Shown here piece by piece: positions 17,801-26,441 of a DNA stretch of 64,000 nt. The stretch covers positions 310,001 through 374,000 of the forward strand of contig NZ_CAKSZA010000001.1 of the NCBI RefSeq assembly GCF_934525195.1. Reading direction: 5' to 3'. The notes beneath the pieces are model-generated. The model was not told the DNA's origin. It did not search any database and saw only the letters and a list, made by a program, of their open reading frames with translations. The translations under genes and the position numbers were made by a program. Position 1 is the stretch's first letter; every line of letters begins with the position of its first letter. This DNA comes from an uncultured Eubacterium sp. GTDB taxonomy: Bacteria; Bacillota; Clostridia; Oscillospirales; Acutalibacteraceae.

Positions 17801-20800
17801 TACGACCTGAAACGGAGATTTCACCTGTTTCAAGATCAGCGGCCGGATTAAGTATGATTGAGTCAATCATTGTTTCAAAGTCGTCATGATTTTCATTTGT
17901 GTATGAACCCCAATTTGATTCAGGAAGCGTATAAGTATACTGATCGAAATTTGTTCTGAAAACGATTTGATCAGTTGTATAATTCCAATAGAACTTATAT
18001 CTGCCCGGTCTTGTTGAACTTGCAAATGAAGATTTATAAGTTGTACCCTTAACTGCAATATCACCGTTTTTAATTGTGGTGAAAGCTTTTTGCAAGTTAT
18101 TGAGTGCATCAATGATTGCGCCAACAATCTTGTCGTAACCATTTACTACATTCAAAACCATATTTTCGTTTGTAGCAATTAAAGAACTCTGACTGTTCTT
18201 ATAAATCTCTGCATTTTGAATTGCAGAAGTAACAGAAGCAAAGTTACCCCACTGTTCAGGGTTATCATTTTGTTTCGCTTCATATAATGCATATGCATCA
18301 TTTAATGAATAACCTGAACCTGTCTTACCGTCATAATTGATTTTTGCCTGTAAAATTATGTTGCTAAGTTGCTGTACATAAGCATCGACCTTTGCCTGGT
18401 TAGCTTCACCGGCAGAAATCTTCTTAGCGTCAAATTTATAGTCTGTTACAGACTGCCAAATTTCGTTCTTGATTGTATCAAGAAGAGTTTGAATTTCGTC
18501 AATTTTGATTGTACCTGTAATGAAATAATTTTGATACTTGATAAGTGCCTCGGCATTATCGATAGCGTGCTCGAGGAGGTCTGTATCAACTACAGAGTTA
18601 ATAAGATTCTTTTTAAGGTTTGCCATTGCTTCTCTAAGAGCGTCAGCAAGTGCCTGTGTGTTTGAAGCATCGATAGGAGTATCGTTTCCTGCCTTTGCAT
18701 TTTCATAATTATCTTGGAAGTACTTTGTAGCATTGGTGAATGCAGTCTCAAAATCTTCCCAAGCTTGTTGTTGATAATAATTATTATCGTTTCCGCCGAC
18801 ATGATATCTCAAAGCTGTTGTTACAGCAGAACCCAAGTCATCATAAGAGCTTGTATTTGTATCGGCTGTTGAGCTGAGTTTTCCAAGAGCTGTAATTACA
18901 GTCTTAAACTCTTTACCTACAGTTACGGCGTTTTCCATTGCAGATTTAGTTGGATCTAATTTGCTAATACCGTTGATGTAGTCAGCGCTGGCATATTTAG
19001 TTGCCTTGTCAATAGTTTCCATCATACTTGCCAAACCATTTTGCTTATGGTTCTTGACGTTTGCAAGTTCTGAAAAGTCAATGCCTTGAATTGCATCAAC
19101 AAGAGACTTATAGTTGATTACAATGATTCTCTTTTTTGGAGCATCAATTCCGTCAGTAGCCTTTTCGAGTGCCTTTGTTGCTTTATAGCCGAACAAGCTT
19201 GCATCAACGGTTTCGGTAACAGTATCAGTACTGCCGCCGTACCATGCCCATTGTTGACCTACATCAAAATAGCCATTCTGAGCAGCCTTAAGTGTTTTTC
19301 CCGAAACCTGGAATGATGTTGCATATGTGATCCAAGCATTCTGATTAAATATAGTATACCAAATATATTCAGAGATGCTTTTATGAACGGTTGGGTCATT
19401 TGGATTTGTCTCTTTTGTAAGCGCAATGCTACCACTTGGATAGAATGCTTCACTGGCAGACATGCTGCGATTCTTATTATAATCAAGATTGGTTGTTTGA
19501 TTAGATCCTTTCCAGTTATCTTCTGTTTGACCTGTAAAGGTTGATACGCACAAGAATGTTGGTGAATTACCTGCTCTCTTGCCTTCTGCAGGTGCGGTAC
19601 CCTGTGCAGGATACACCTGATAAATATATCTTGATTTTGTGGTATAGTTTTTTGTAGCAAACATTACAGGCATTCTTGCAGGTGTAACACCATCGTAAAG
19701 AAGGATTGTGTTTGGATAATAAACATCAAGTTCCACATTTCCTTCACCTGCTGCAGGGAAATGAACTGCGACACCGCTTCTGTCCTTTTTAGCATCTTTA
19801 TCTTGATTGTAGATTGTACCAACACATTTCTCTGTGTAAATAATGTTGCTGTATGAACTTGAGCCATCAGAAAACGGATTTTCATTAACGTCAAGTTCGC
19901 CATCATTAGTGACAAATTTTGGAGTTTGACCTTCATATCTGCCGGTAATCTCATCTTCCCAAGGAATCATATGAGCAGTTTTATCTGCAAGTTGCTCAGA
20001 AACTTGACAAATGTCTTCATCTGTTGGACGAGTAGAACCGTAATAATATGCATCACGATACTTGATTGCCTTTTGGTATGCTTTGTATGCGTCAAGCATA
20101 TTTACATAGATATTTGATGAACTTGCCTTTGACATCTTTTTCTCGTAAAGGTCAATTTGCTCATTAAGACCCTCGATGCCGGTTTGAACATCAATAGTTT
20201 CTGAATACTTGCACACAATAGTGTTTGGTACTTTTGTTACAACATGAGTATCAGACCAGCCTCTTTTACCAATACCACTGCCACTTTTAGTTGCTGCATT
20301 TGTTTGCATAAGAACAAAAGTGATTTGTTTTCTGCCTTCATTAGCAGCCTGGTTGATGATATTTGATACATCATAAGTATAAACAGTTTCTTTTGTAATC
20401 TTTTTGAGTTCATCAGCAGAAATTTTGCCGATAGGCTCAGCAGCTAAATCAATGCCAAGAGAAGCAGCAAGTCTTTCTCTATGACCGCTTTTGTTTGTAT
20501 AAAGTCCATTAACAGGGCTGTTTGCATCTGTACCAATGTGAGAACCGTTATATTCAGCAAGTTTTGTGGTTGCCTCATCATTTTTTGCCCAATACAGCGA
20601 AAGACCTTGACAGTTATCTCCAGCTTTCTTTTGAATTTTGAACTTAAAGTTAGCACCGGTGTTAATTGGGTGCCCTGCTTTAACAAGATCAACGAATTCA
20701 CTTATATCGTAGCTCCAATAAAGTGCGGTGAACTTATTGTCTTCACCATTATCGTTTACAATGTTGTACTCGTTGCCGGTAATACGTTCAGCGGCATTTT

Positions 20801-20966
20801 CTTCACTGTTAACAATCAAACCTATAGCCTGAGCGTCAGATCTGATAGTTCTATCAACAGTGAACGCAGTAAGTTCTGCAGCCATCGCACTAAGTGGCAG
20901 TGATGTGGCAATCATCAGCACTGTCAAAAAGATTGCGAGTGACCTTTTGAATAGTCTTTTAACCAT
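14841..20966 (-). CDS. Giant secreted multidomain protein with FIVAR-type repeats (2041 aa)
   Basis: Signal peptide at 1-30 (VKRLFKRSLAIFLTVLMIA, cleavage near AMAAE). About 40-250 resembles a CBM96/DNRLRE-like beta-sandwich. About 410-620 is a second conserved region (ILLYDGVTPARMPVMF ... KRIIVINYKSLVDAI). About 630-930 and 1230-1530 are helical FIVAR-like modules (pattern W..FE.A...A, L..AL.....L), separated by another beta-rich part near 970-1110. About 1580-1760 has InlB/MucBP-like beta repeats (TVTVTKNTTITVNY), and the C-terminal domain is about 1900-2041. No LPxTG, SLH or dockerin motif, so the mode of surface attachment is unclear. GGGAGG precedes ATG at 20966. Same architecture as 36209-39205. 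Probably a glycan-binding or adhesion protein; substrate unknown. Confidence 0.8.
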   Translation of the reverse strand: MVKRLFKRSLAIFLTVLMIATSLPLSAMAAELTAFTVDRTIRSDAQAIGLIVNSEENAAERITGNEYNIVNDNGEDNKFTALYWSYDISEFVDLVKAGHPINTGANFKFKIQKKAGDNCQGLSLYWAKNDEATTKLAEYNGSHIGTDANSPVNGLYTNKSGHRERLAASLGIDLAAEPIGKISADELKKITKETVYTYDVSNIINQAANEGRKQITFVLMQTNAATKSGSGIGKRGWSDTHVVTKVPNTIVCKYSETIDVQTGIEGLNEQIDLYEKKMSKASSSNIYVNMLDAYKAYQKAIKYRDAYYYGSTRPTDEDICQVSEQLADKTAHMIPWEDEITGRYEGQTPKFVTNDGELDVNENPFSDGSSSYSNIIYTEKCVGTIYNQDKDAKKDRSGVAVHFPAAGEGNVELDVYYPNTILLYDGVTPARMPVMFATKNYTTKSRYIYQVYPAQGTAPAEGKRAGNSPTFLCVSTFTGQTEDNWKGSNQTTNLDYNKNRSMSASEAFYPSGSIALTKETNPNDPTVHKSISEYIWYTIFNQNAWITYATSFQVSGKTLKAAQNGYFDVGQQWAWYGGSTDTVTETVDASLFGYKATKALEKATDGIDAPKKRIIVINYKSLVDAIQGIDFSELANVKNHKQNGLASMMETIDKATKYASADYINGISKLDPTKSAMENAVTVGKEFKTVITALGKLSSTADTNTSSYDDLGSAVTTALRYHVGGNDNNYYQQQAWEDFETAFTNATKYFQDNYENAKAGNDTPIDASNTQALADALREAMANLKKNLINSVVDTDLLEHAIDNAEALIKYQNYFITGTIKIDEIQTLLDTIKNEIWQSVTDYKFDAKKISAGEANQAKVDAYVQQLSNIILQAKINYDGKTGSGYSLNDAYALYEAKQNDNPEQWGNFASVTSAIQNAEIYKNSQSSLIATNENMVLNVVNGYDKIVGAIIDALNNLQKAFTTIKNGDIAVKGTTYKSSFASSTRPGRYKFYWNYTTDQIVFRTNFDQYTYTLPESNWGSYTNENHDDFETMIDSIILNPAADLETGEISVSGRKQGYGWPNPNNYGLDKDGGQKLQKYAGKLTFRNDNADVLIDSIKCTEKNVKCKAYGVETDADSQGKEVLVNDINHDFVKELGTTEGIPGPTRGGIYAKDGWTKFNTRTKVKLDAQTCTKLTEKTTPSAYSYVIDNSNKQFGIVYFWRYSYASANWSGYSYESMPFNQKTSFINLAPLFELVKECGSDEFLSTQQQYTTASWTALQNAFANATTSNIDSNSDTLFKYWDMSYEAILKECDKRYNALYNARNSLKKCASNKELIAKVADAKKIYDEERNIIEPTSWAKFEEAYNTASAAVTSGGIYSAEKITDVDTDDQYKVDALTKALDDAIKSLVRRLSFADVDQAVTDLIAKIYAQGQNKYTMQSVVDVQNAINALVYYNKTEEERNSTYDNDATAKQGLADEAKQITALFEKLSTGTQSIDEEALNAAKSKLKADLSDPDAYDQTKVQDALNKLNAYSNVTLKDRNDNQTIIQCKTYATQADCDAAISASLSGVDLKEYAVECYEGGEQRYGYNKFYGDVVKFTSSTGEPVDWYYEMNSPSTTVKKKFLQTSSEIEFVVKGNTTLTAEKPSKTGTNFRVAYVNGVNSVTIDTDYVAENKEIKLTADMAPVLPYYTFKNFVVNGVPYNAGDTVTVTKNTTITVNYDFSNEASYTVDVIYLQGMSTDNRIELNMQYNDEVSFIEGSKDAVNPDDPSAYFDDGYGGNIIKYSTKTFDKTKNKYVKNDIVTEQPGRQTYFYDGNETDPVYYPYAHVYAWLEIAQDNKAEWIDKVNDLYAEDGLVKSNDDSTNYLFTEYAKTNLKGKAKVVMYGTDYTFRVHEDTILLPVTKDLYDQAVEFGLIDNASQNKDGVSVKTQSQLVISSGQKISIISTFAVPNENNYKLVERGILVKTKDTAFTDEENRGLAKLLRLENSGADAGKGVMRTKSTVATAGNQYVISFDTTALKGKDIDKYGLAWVAYVTYRNADGKLVTMYTEPTIPTNQGAF

Positions 20967-21044
20967 AAAAAAACCTCCCTAAGATTTCACGATACTACGC
21001 ATACAGGTACAGTAATACACATAATATCATTTTAATTCTATTTA

Positions 21045-21073
21045 ATAATATCATATATAAAATGAATAATCAA
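21045..21073 (-). promoter_or_regulatory. Putative promoter of the giant-protein operon
   Basis: TTGATT (21068-21073), 17 bp, TATTAT (21045-21050) on the minus strand, leaving a leader of about 75 bases. The AT-richness makes this less certain than the other promoters. Confidence 0.5.
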
Positions 21074-21305
21074 GAGAAAAATCAATTTTTTTAACAATTT
21101 GTAAACTTTTTCACAAATGCCCTGTTTTAGCGGTTTTTGGCTTGTTTTGACGGAGTTTAGGTTTGTAATTTTAAAAAAATATACAAATCGGATGTTTACA
21201 TAATGTTATCAATTTATATATATTATATACATTTATATTAGTGATTTCAAGAATTTTCATAAAAATTTACCATTAAAGCCATATGCCGGCAAATGCTCGG
21301 GCAAA
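21074..21305. other. AT-rich intergenic stretch without a gene
   Basis: Between the giant-protein promoter and the argG regulatory region. No ORF with a ribosome site; one GC-richer patch around 21120-21165. I see no RNA gene. Confidence 0.6.
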
Positions 21306-21341
21306 TGTATATTAATACGTATTTTATTGTAATATTATACA
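21306..21341. promoter_or_regulatory. Possible tandem ARG boxes (ArgR/AhrC operators)
   Basis: TGTATATTAATACG (21306-21319) and TGTAATATTATACA (21328-21341) each differ by one base from the palindromic core TGNATNNNNATNCA of ARG boxes and have centres 22 bp apart, about two helical turns, as in known paired operators. They lie 60 bp upstream of the argG -35. AT-rich background makes chance matches possible. Confidence 0.4.
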
Positions 21342-21400
21342 TATAACGCACTAAAACGAGGGCTAAATTTGTATTTTTATGCAAAATTTGTTCAAAAGGG

Positions 21401-21428
21401 TTGAATTTGAAAATCACGGTGATATAAT
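21401..21428 (+). promoter_or_regulatory. argGH promoter
   Basis: TTGAAT (21401-21406), 16 bp spacer, perfect TATAAT (21423-21428), about 50 bases before the argG start. Confidence 0.7.
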
Positions 21429-21482
21429 AATGACAACAAGAAAAATAAAGCTTCAATTATGCGGCTAAAGGAGTTTATTATT

Positions 21483-22715
21483 ATGAACAAAAAAGACATC
21501 AAAAAAGTAGTTCTTGCATACAGCGGAGGACTCGACACATCAATCATCATTCCGTGGCTCAAGGAGAACTACAACAACTGTGAAGTTATTGCGGTGAGCG
21601 GTGACGTCGGACAGGGCACCGAACTTGACGGACTTGAAGAAAAGGCTATTGCAACAGGTGCTTCAAAGCTATACATCCTTGATTTAAAGCAAGAATATGT
21701 TGAAAACTACATCTTCCCTTGCTTGAAAGCAGGTGCGGAATACGAAAACTATCTGCTTGGAACATCGCACGCACGTCCTTGCATTGCAAAAGCACTTGCA
21801 GAAGTTGCAAAAAAAGAGGGCGCAGACGCAATATGCCACGGTTGCACAGGCAAAGGCAACGACCAAGTTCGTTTTGAACTTACGCTAAAAGCATTTGCAC
21901 CCGAAATGGAAATCATTGCGCCGTGGCGTGAATGGGACATTGTTTCGCGTGAGCAAGAGATAGAATATGCCGAGGCCCACAACATTCCTCTCAAAATCAA
22001 CCGTGAAACCAACTATTCAAAGGACAAAAACGTTTGGCATCTCAGCCATGAGGGACTCGACCTTGAAAATCCGGCAAACGAACCGAAATACAACGAAGAC
22101 GGATTTCTTGAGCTTGGTGTATCGCCGGAAAAAGCTCCTGACGAGCCGACATACACAACCATTCATTTTGAAAAAGGCGTGCCGACAGCCATTGACGGCA
22201 AAGATATGAGTGCGCTTGAAATCGTTGAACATCTCAACGACATTGGCGGAAAAAACGGAATCGGACTGCTTGACATTGTTGAAAACCGTCTTGTCGGAAT
22301 GAAATCTCGCGGTGTGTACGAAACTCCGGGCGGCGAAATTCTCTACAAGGCACACGAAATGCTTGAAACAATCACTCTCGACAAAGAAACACAGCACTAC
22401 AAAAAGCTGATTGCTCAAAAATTCGGTGAACTTGTGTACAACGGACAATGGTTCACTCCGCTACGCGAAGCACTTTCGGCTTTCGTTGACGAAACACAAA
22501 AAACCGTATGCGGCGACGTAAAAGTTAAGCTTTACAAAGGCAACGTCATCAACGCAGGCATAACATCACCATACACACTTTACGACGAAAACGTTGCTTC
22601 TTTCGGTGATGACGGCGGCGCATACAACCAAGCAGACGCGGCAGGATTCATCAATTTGTTTGGTCTTTCAATCAAAGTCAAGGCTTTGCTAGACCAAAAA
22701 CGAAACAACGATTAA
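21483..22715 (+). CDS. argG: Argininosuccinate synthase
   Basis: Citrulline + Asp + ATP to argininosuccinate. 410 residues from ATG at 21483, chosen over an in-frame ATG at 21459 because AAAGGAG precedes it and the family N-terminus starts there. The P-loop-like VLAYSGGLDTSI is close to the N-terminus; HGCTGKGNDQVRFE, the INRETNYSKDKNVWHLSHEG signature and ARPCIAK are present. Length and motifs are those of the bacterial type 1 enzyme. Operon with argH 12 bp downstream; the other arginine genes are not in the window. Confidence 0.97.
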   Translation: MNKKDIKKVVLAYSGGLDTSIIIPWLKENYNNCEVIAVSGDVGQGTELDGLEEKAIATGASKLYILDLKQEYVENYIFPCLKAGAEYENYLLGTSHARPCIAKALAEVAKKEGADAICHGCTGKGNDQVRFELTLKAFAPEMEIIAPWREWDIVSREQEIEYAEAHNIPLKINRETNYSKDKNVWHLSHEGLDLENPANEPKYNEDGFLELGVSPEKAPDEPTYTTIHFEKGVPTAIDGKDMSALEIVEHLNDIGGKNGIGLLDIVENRLVGMKSRGVYETPGGEILYKAHEMLETITLDKETQHYKKLIAQKFGELVYNGQWFTPLREALSAFVDETQKTVCGDVKVKLYKGNVINAGITSPYTLYDENVASFGDDGGAYNQADAAGFINLFGLSIKVKALLDQKRNND

Positions 22716-22727
22716 GGGGCAAAATCT

Positions 22728-24101
22728 ATGGCGCAATTATGGAAAGGCAGGTTCAAAAAAGAGCTTGCAAAAGAAACCAACGATTTCAACTCATCAATCA
22801 AATTTGACTGCCGAATGTTTGAACAAGACATTAAAGGTTCGATTGCACATGCAACAATGCTTGGTGCAACGGGTATAATTGACAAAGGCGAAAGCGAGAA
22901 AATCATTGGCGGGCTGAATGACATTTTGACCGACATTAAAAGCGGAAAACTTGAAATTGACATGCAAGCCGAGGACATCCACACTTTTGTTGAGGGTGAG
23001 TTGACCGCAAGACTCGGACAGACGGGCAAGCGACTCCACACGGCTCGTTCAAGAAACGACCAAGTGGCTCTCGACATCCGATTGACGCTCCGCGACGAAA
23101 TTGACGATATTATTGCAAAATTAAAAGCTCTTGTGGCTATTCTTTGCAACAAAGCAGAAGAACACAAAGACACGATTATGCCCGGATACACGCATCTGCA
23201 AAGAGCACAGCCGATTACATTTGGACATCATCTGATGGCTTACTGTGCAATGATATTGCGCGACATTGACAGGCTCAAAGATGTGAAAAAGAGAATGAAT
23301 GTTTGTCCGCTCGGCTCAGGGGCTTTGGCGGGAACAACCTACCCGCTCGACAGGAATATGGTTGCCGACTTGCTCGGTTTTGATGGCATCACCCACAACT
23401 CTCTTGATGGGGTATCCGACAGAGATTTTTGCATTGAACTTGCAAGCGCATTATCAATCATTATGGTTCACCTTTCGCGATTCAGCGAAGAAATCATTAT
23501 GTGGTGCAGCTGGGAATTCAAATTTGTTGAGCTTGACGACGCATTTTCAACCGGTTCATCTATTATGCCACAAAAGAAAAACCCCGACATCGCAGAACTT
23601 GTCAGGGGAAAAAGCGGGCGTGTGTTCGGTGACCTCACAACACTGCTTACTATGATGAAAGGCATTGCCCTTGCCTACAACAAAGATATGCAAGAGGACA
23701 AAGAGGCAATTTTTGATGCGGTTGACACCGTAAAAATGTGCCTAAACGCCTTTACGCCTATGATTGACACTATGACCGTTTTCAAAGAAAATATGCGAAA
23801 CGCCGCAGCAAAAGGGTTTATAAATGCCACAGACTGTGCGGATTATCTTGTCGGCAAAGGTTTACCGTTCAGAGATGCTTACAAATGCACCGGTGAACTT
23901 GTTGCACTTTGCATTGACAAAGGGCTTACACTTGAAACTCTCCCGCTTGAGGAATATCAAAAGGTATGCAACCTCTTTGACAGCGAAGTTTACACGGCGA
24001 TTAATCTTGAAAAATGTGTAAACGACAGAAAAGTTGTCGGCTCGCCTTGTCCCGAAAATGTAATCGCTCAAGTGAAATCAGCACGTGAAAAAATCAAATA
24101 A
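22728..24101 (+). CDS. argH: Argininosuccinate lyase
   Basis: Cleaves argininosuccinate to arginine and fumarate. 457 residues of the fumarase/aspartase superfamily; the signature GSSIMPQKKNPD is intact at about residues 276-287, with TARSRNDQVALD and the catalytic His in YTHLQRAQP. Starts 12 bp after argG with AAGGGGC upstream; ends at a long structured terminator. Completes the last two steps of arginine synthesis. Confidence 0.97.
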   Translation: MAQLWKGRFKKELAKETNDFNSSIKFDCRMFEQDIKGSIAHATMLGATGIIDKGESEKIIGGLNDILTDIKSGKLEIDMQAEDIHTFVEGELTARLGQTGKRLHTARSRNDQVALDIRLTLRDEIDDIIAKLKALVAILCNKAEEHKDTIMPGYTHLQRAQPITFGHHLMAYCAMILRDIDRLKDVKKRMNVCPLGSGALAGTTYPLDRNMVADLLGFDGITHNSLDGVSDRDFCIELASALSIIMVHLSRFSEEIIMWCSWEFKFVELDDAFSTGSSIMPQKKNPDIAELVRGKSGRVFGDLTTLLTMMKGIALAYNKDMQEDKEAIFDAVDTVKMCLNAFTPMIDTMTVFKENMRNAAAKGFINATDCADYLVGKGLPFRDAYKCTGELVALCIDKGLTLETLPLEEYQKVCNLFDSEVYTAINLEKCVNDRKVVGSPCPENVIAQVKSAREKIK

Positions 24102-24104
24102 ACA

Positions 24105-24185
24105 AAAAGCACGAAGCAAAATGATATTCAACTCCAAAGGTATCTGACTTTTGGGATGCATATCAAATTTACGCTCCGTGCTTTT
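24105..24185. terminator. Long structured bidirectional terminator between argH and a membrane-protein gene
   Basis: Outer stem AAAAGCACG (24105-24113) with CGTGCTTTT (24177-24185) encloses inner complementary pairs TGATAT with ATATCA and CCAAAG with an opposing TTTTGG segment, giving about 80 nt of extended hairpin. Located between convergent genes. Confidence 0.7.
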
Positions 24186-24186
24186 A

Positions 24187-25050
24187 TTATAGTTTTAAGA
24201 AAATTTTGGAATATCGAGTGTCTTTTCGCATTTGCTCACGGTTCACCCTCTTTTGTGCAAAAATGAAAAGGGCAATTCCCAATGCAAGAACCACAACTCC
24301 GCCGACAAGCCTAAACACAAGAACTTTCACCGCAATATTTGAAAGGACAGTCGCCCAAATATCAGGTGTTGCAACAATCTCGGTTTTGATTTTTGCAATC
24401 CACATAATCAGCGATGACATAACAGCTCCCACGCTTCCTGCCATAATTCCGCTTGCAAAATACAACGCACTTTTGATATTTTTTTCATATATGCAGATGA
24501 GCAAAAATGCCGACAAAGCAATGATAATCAGGCAAACCGAAAGCCGACGAACCGCACTTATGTTACGTTCAACAACAGACTTTTTCAGGAATTTGAGATT
24601 ATGAATACCAACCGTATCGGAATAAATCTGTTGTGCTTCATCAGCAACAAGAGCAATACTTTGCTTGGACATCTTTATGTTATTTGCGGCGATATATTCA
24701 TTAATCGTTTTTTCAAAATACGCATATCTGCTGCCGTTTTTGAGTGCCTCATCGTTTTCATCAAACACATAGCCACCTGCCTGAACAAGACTTTCACGAG
24801 TGTCAAACTTACGCTTTACGCTGTCAAAAACATCAAACGGAATATTACTTTTTGCGGATAGTGCCTTATATTTTTCGGTTAGTTGACGGTCACATTCGTC
24901 CGCCAACTTTTGTGTTGAAAATGATTTGACATAGAATTCTTTGCGACCGACGGTTAGACAATCAATGCCCGACACAACCGCAACAGTGACCGAAACAGCA
25001 ATTATAACAGCCAAAAAATATGACAAAATTTTGCGATATTTTGCAAGCAT
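24187..25050 (-). CDS. Membrane protein of unknown function, paralogue of 26442-27401
   Basis: 287 residues: N-terminal TM (about 10-30), an extracytoplasmic helical domain of about 140 residues, then three TM segments (about 170-190, 200-225, 245-265) and a short basic tail. Topology and the motif region (SNIPFDVFDSVKRKFDTRES) match the protein at 26442-27401 (TGIEPKAFEYAVGKNKIKA), so the two are diverged duplicates. The start codon shares its A with the TAA of the gene before (TAATG), so translation is coupled. I do not recognise the family. Last gene of the five-gene cluster. Confidence 0.75.
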   Translation of the reverse strand: MLAKYRKILSYFLAVIIAVSVTVAVVSGIDCLTVGRKEFYVKSFSTQKLADECDRQLTEKYKALSAKSNIPFDVFDSVKRKFDTRESLVQAGGYVFDENDEALKNGSRYAYFEKTINEYIAANNIKMSKQSIALVADEAQQIYSDTVGIHNLKFLKKSVVERNISAVRRLSVCLIIIALSAFLLICIYEKNIKSALYFASGIMAGSVGAVMSSLIMWIAKIKTEIVATPDIWATVLSNIAVKVLVFRLVGGVVVLALGIALFIFAQKRVNREQMRKDTRYSKIFLKL

Positions 25051-25601
25051 TATTCAGTCACCTCCTCATAAACATAGGCGGTGTAGCCTTTTGAAAAACC
25101 GTATTCATCTGCATTTTGACCGTAAAGCACAAAGCCTTTACCAACATTACAGATATGAGTGAGCACATCGTTTTCGTTTTTTGCCGAAAACTTGCCCGCA
25201 TACTTATAAGAATAGGTTTCACCGGCTATCGAAACATCGACATTTTGCCCGACAAACGGTTTGATTTTGTTATCAAGAGCAAGATAATATCCAACCCCGA
25301 CATCACCGAAAAGCGAACCTTTTTTGTAGCAAACTCCGTCATCCAAAAACGAATATTCATCTCCGGACAGAACAGGAATTTCATTGTCTGCACAATCAAT
25401 TTTAGCAAATACCGAAGCATCGTTTTCTCCGTCAAAATACGAAACTTCCAAGCTTTTTGGCATATCAAAAAAAGAACCGCCGAAACCGACGAACACTGTC
25501 AACAAAGCAATGGCAATTCCCGCAACAAGCGGAAACACCACTGCCTTCAAAACAATATTTTTTGCACTTTTCGGCGTTGATTTATATTCTCTGTTAACCA
25601 T
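25050..25601 (-). CDS. Membrane-anchored extracytoplasmic protein of unknown function
   Basis: 183 residues: basic N-terminus, one TM at about 18-42, then an extracellular beta-rich domain of about 140 residues. The segment GQNVDVSIAGETYSYKY followed by LTHIC is reminiscent of the sortase barrel (GDxVxVxxxxxxYxY ... LTLxTC), but the catalytic His and Arg positions are not convincing, so I do not call it a sortase. TAATG coupling on both sides (25050 and 25601). Confidence 0.65.
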   Translation of the reverse strand: MVNREYKSTPKSAKNIVLKAVVFPLVAGIAIALLTVFVGFGGSFFDMPKSLEVSYFDGENDASVFAKIDCADNEIPVLSGDEYSFLDDGVCYKKGSLFGDVGVGYYLALDNKIKPFVGQNVDVSIAGETYSYKYAGKFSAKNENDVLTHICNVGKGFVLYGQNADEYGFSKGYTAYVYEEVTE

Positions 25602-26440
25602 TACTGCATATTTCCGAGCTGATTAGCCATACTAAAGCTCTTGTTCTTCTTTGGTTTATATGCAGGTGGGTTTTTGAGCTTTTTGGTGTAGCTGTTTTTC
25701 TTTCCTGTAAGTTTATTTACCTCATGAACCGCACCCGACATATATTCGCTCATATATTTATCGGCAACAGCCATCATATCCTTGTCATTTTTCATTTCGC
25801 CAAGGATTGTAACGGCGATAATATCCTGAACGTCGTTGATTCCGTCCTCATAAACTTCATTGAGCATCTTGAAGAGCTTTTTACGTTCTGCATCGTTGCC
25901 GTTTTTGATAATCTCCAACACTTTTGGAGTGCCGTAATTGATAAAAAAGTCCTCAGGCAAGAACTCGCCGTAAGCAACGACATTCTTTTTGATTTCGTCC
26001 TTGAATTCAGGATAAAGTGTGCCGAAACGATTTGCAAGGCTGTCGACATCGTAGCTTACAAGACCGTTCTTGGCCTTGGTTCTTGAAACGGACTTCGGCA
26101 TTTTAACCTTATCAAGATTAACAGGCTTATTCACCTTGAAAAGTTTTTCAATCTCGTCAATAATTTCGTTTGAAGTTGATTTTATATCTCTGTCGTCAAC
26201 AACATCAAGTTCGAACAAATTGCGTGAAACTGTGTTGAATTCGCTTTGCTGACCGTCAACATTATACGCACATTCGAGTTCAAGAATGTTGGTGTCATTG
26301 TCGTGAACAAGGCGGTAAACACCTTTTTTGCCCTCAAACAAAATCGATGTTTCGTCCTCGCTTTTTTTCTTGAAACCAAGTTCCTCATTGGTGAGGGTAA
26401 GATTTTTTTCTATATCCTTATATGCTTCTATTAATTCCAT
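25601..26440 (-). CDS. Soluble protein of unknown function in the membrane cluster
   Basis: 279 residues from ATG at 26440, chosen because CAGGAG precedes it; an upstream in-frame ATG at 26527 lies inside the neighbouring gene. Cytoplasmic, no TM. N-terminal half (1-90) mixed alpha/beta, middle (130-240) helical with FGTLYPEFKDEIKKN and GEFLPEDFF, C-terminal 35 residues basic and rich in Lys/Asn/Pro, ending MANQLGNMQ. The only soluble member of the cluster and so a candidate cytoplasmic partner of the membrane proteins. Family not recognised. Confidence 0.7.
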   Translation of the reverse strand: MELIEAYKDIEKNLTLTNEELGFKKKSEDETSILFEGKKGVYRLVHDNDTNILELECAYNVDGQQSEFNTVSRNLFELDVVDDRDIKSTSNEIIDEIEKLFKVNKPVNLDKVKMPKSVSRTKAKNGLVSYDVDSLANRFGTLYPEFKDEIKKNVVAYGEFLPEDFFINYGTPKVLEIIKNGNDAERKKLFKMLNEVYEDGINDVQDIIAVTILGEMKNDKDMMAVADKYMSEYMSGAVHEVNKLTGKKNSYTKKLKNPPAYKPKKNKSFSMANQLGNMQ

Positions 26441-26441
26441 A

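Noticed and set aside
20481..20903. 140-codon plus-strand open frame inside the giant protein gene
   Set aside because: No ribosome site, antisense shadow of a signal-peptide region.
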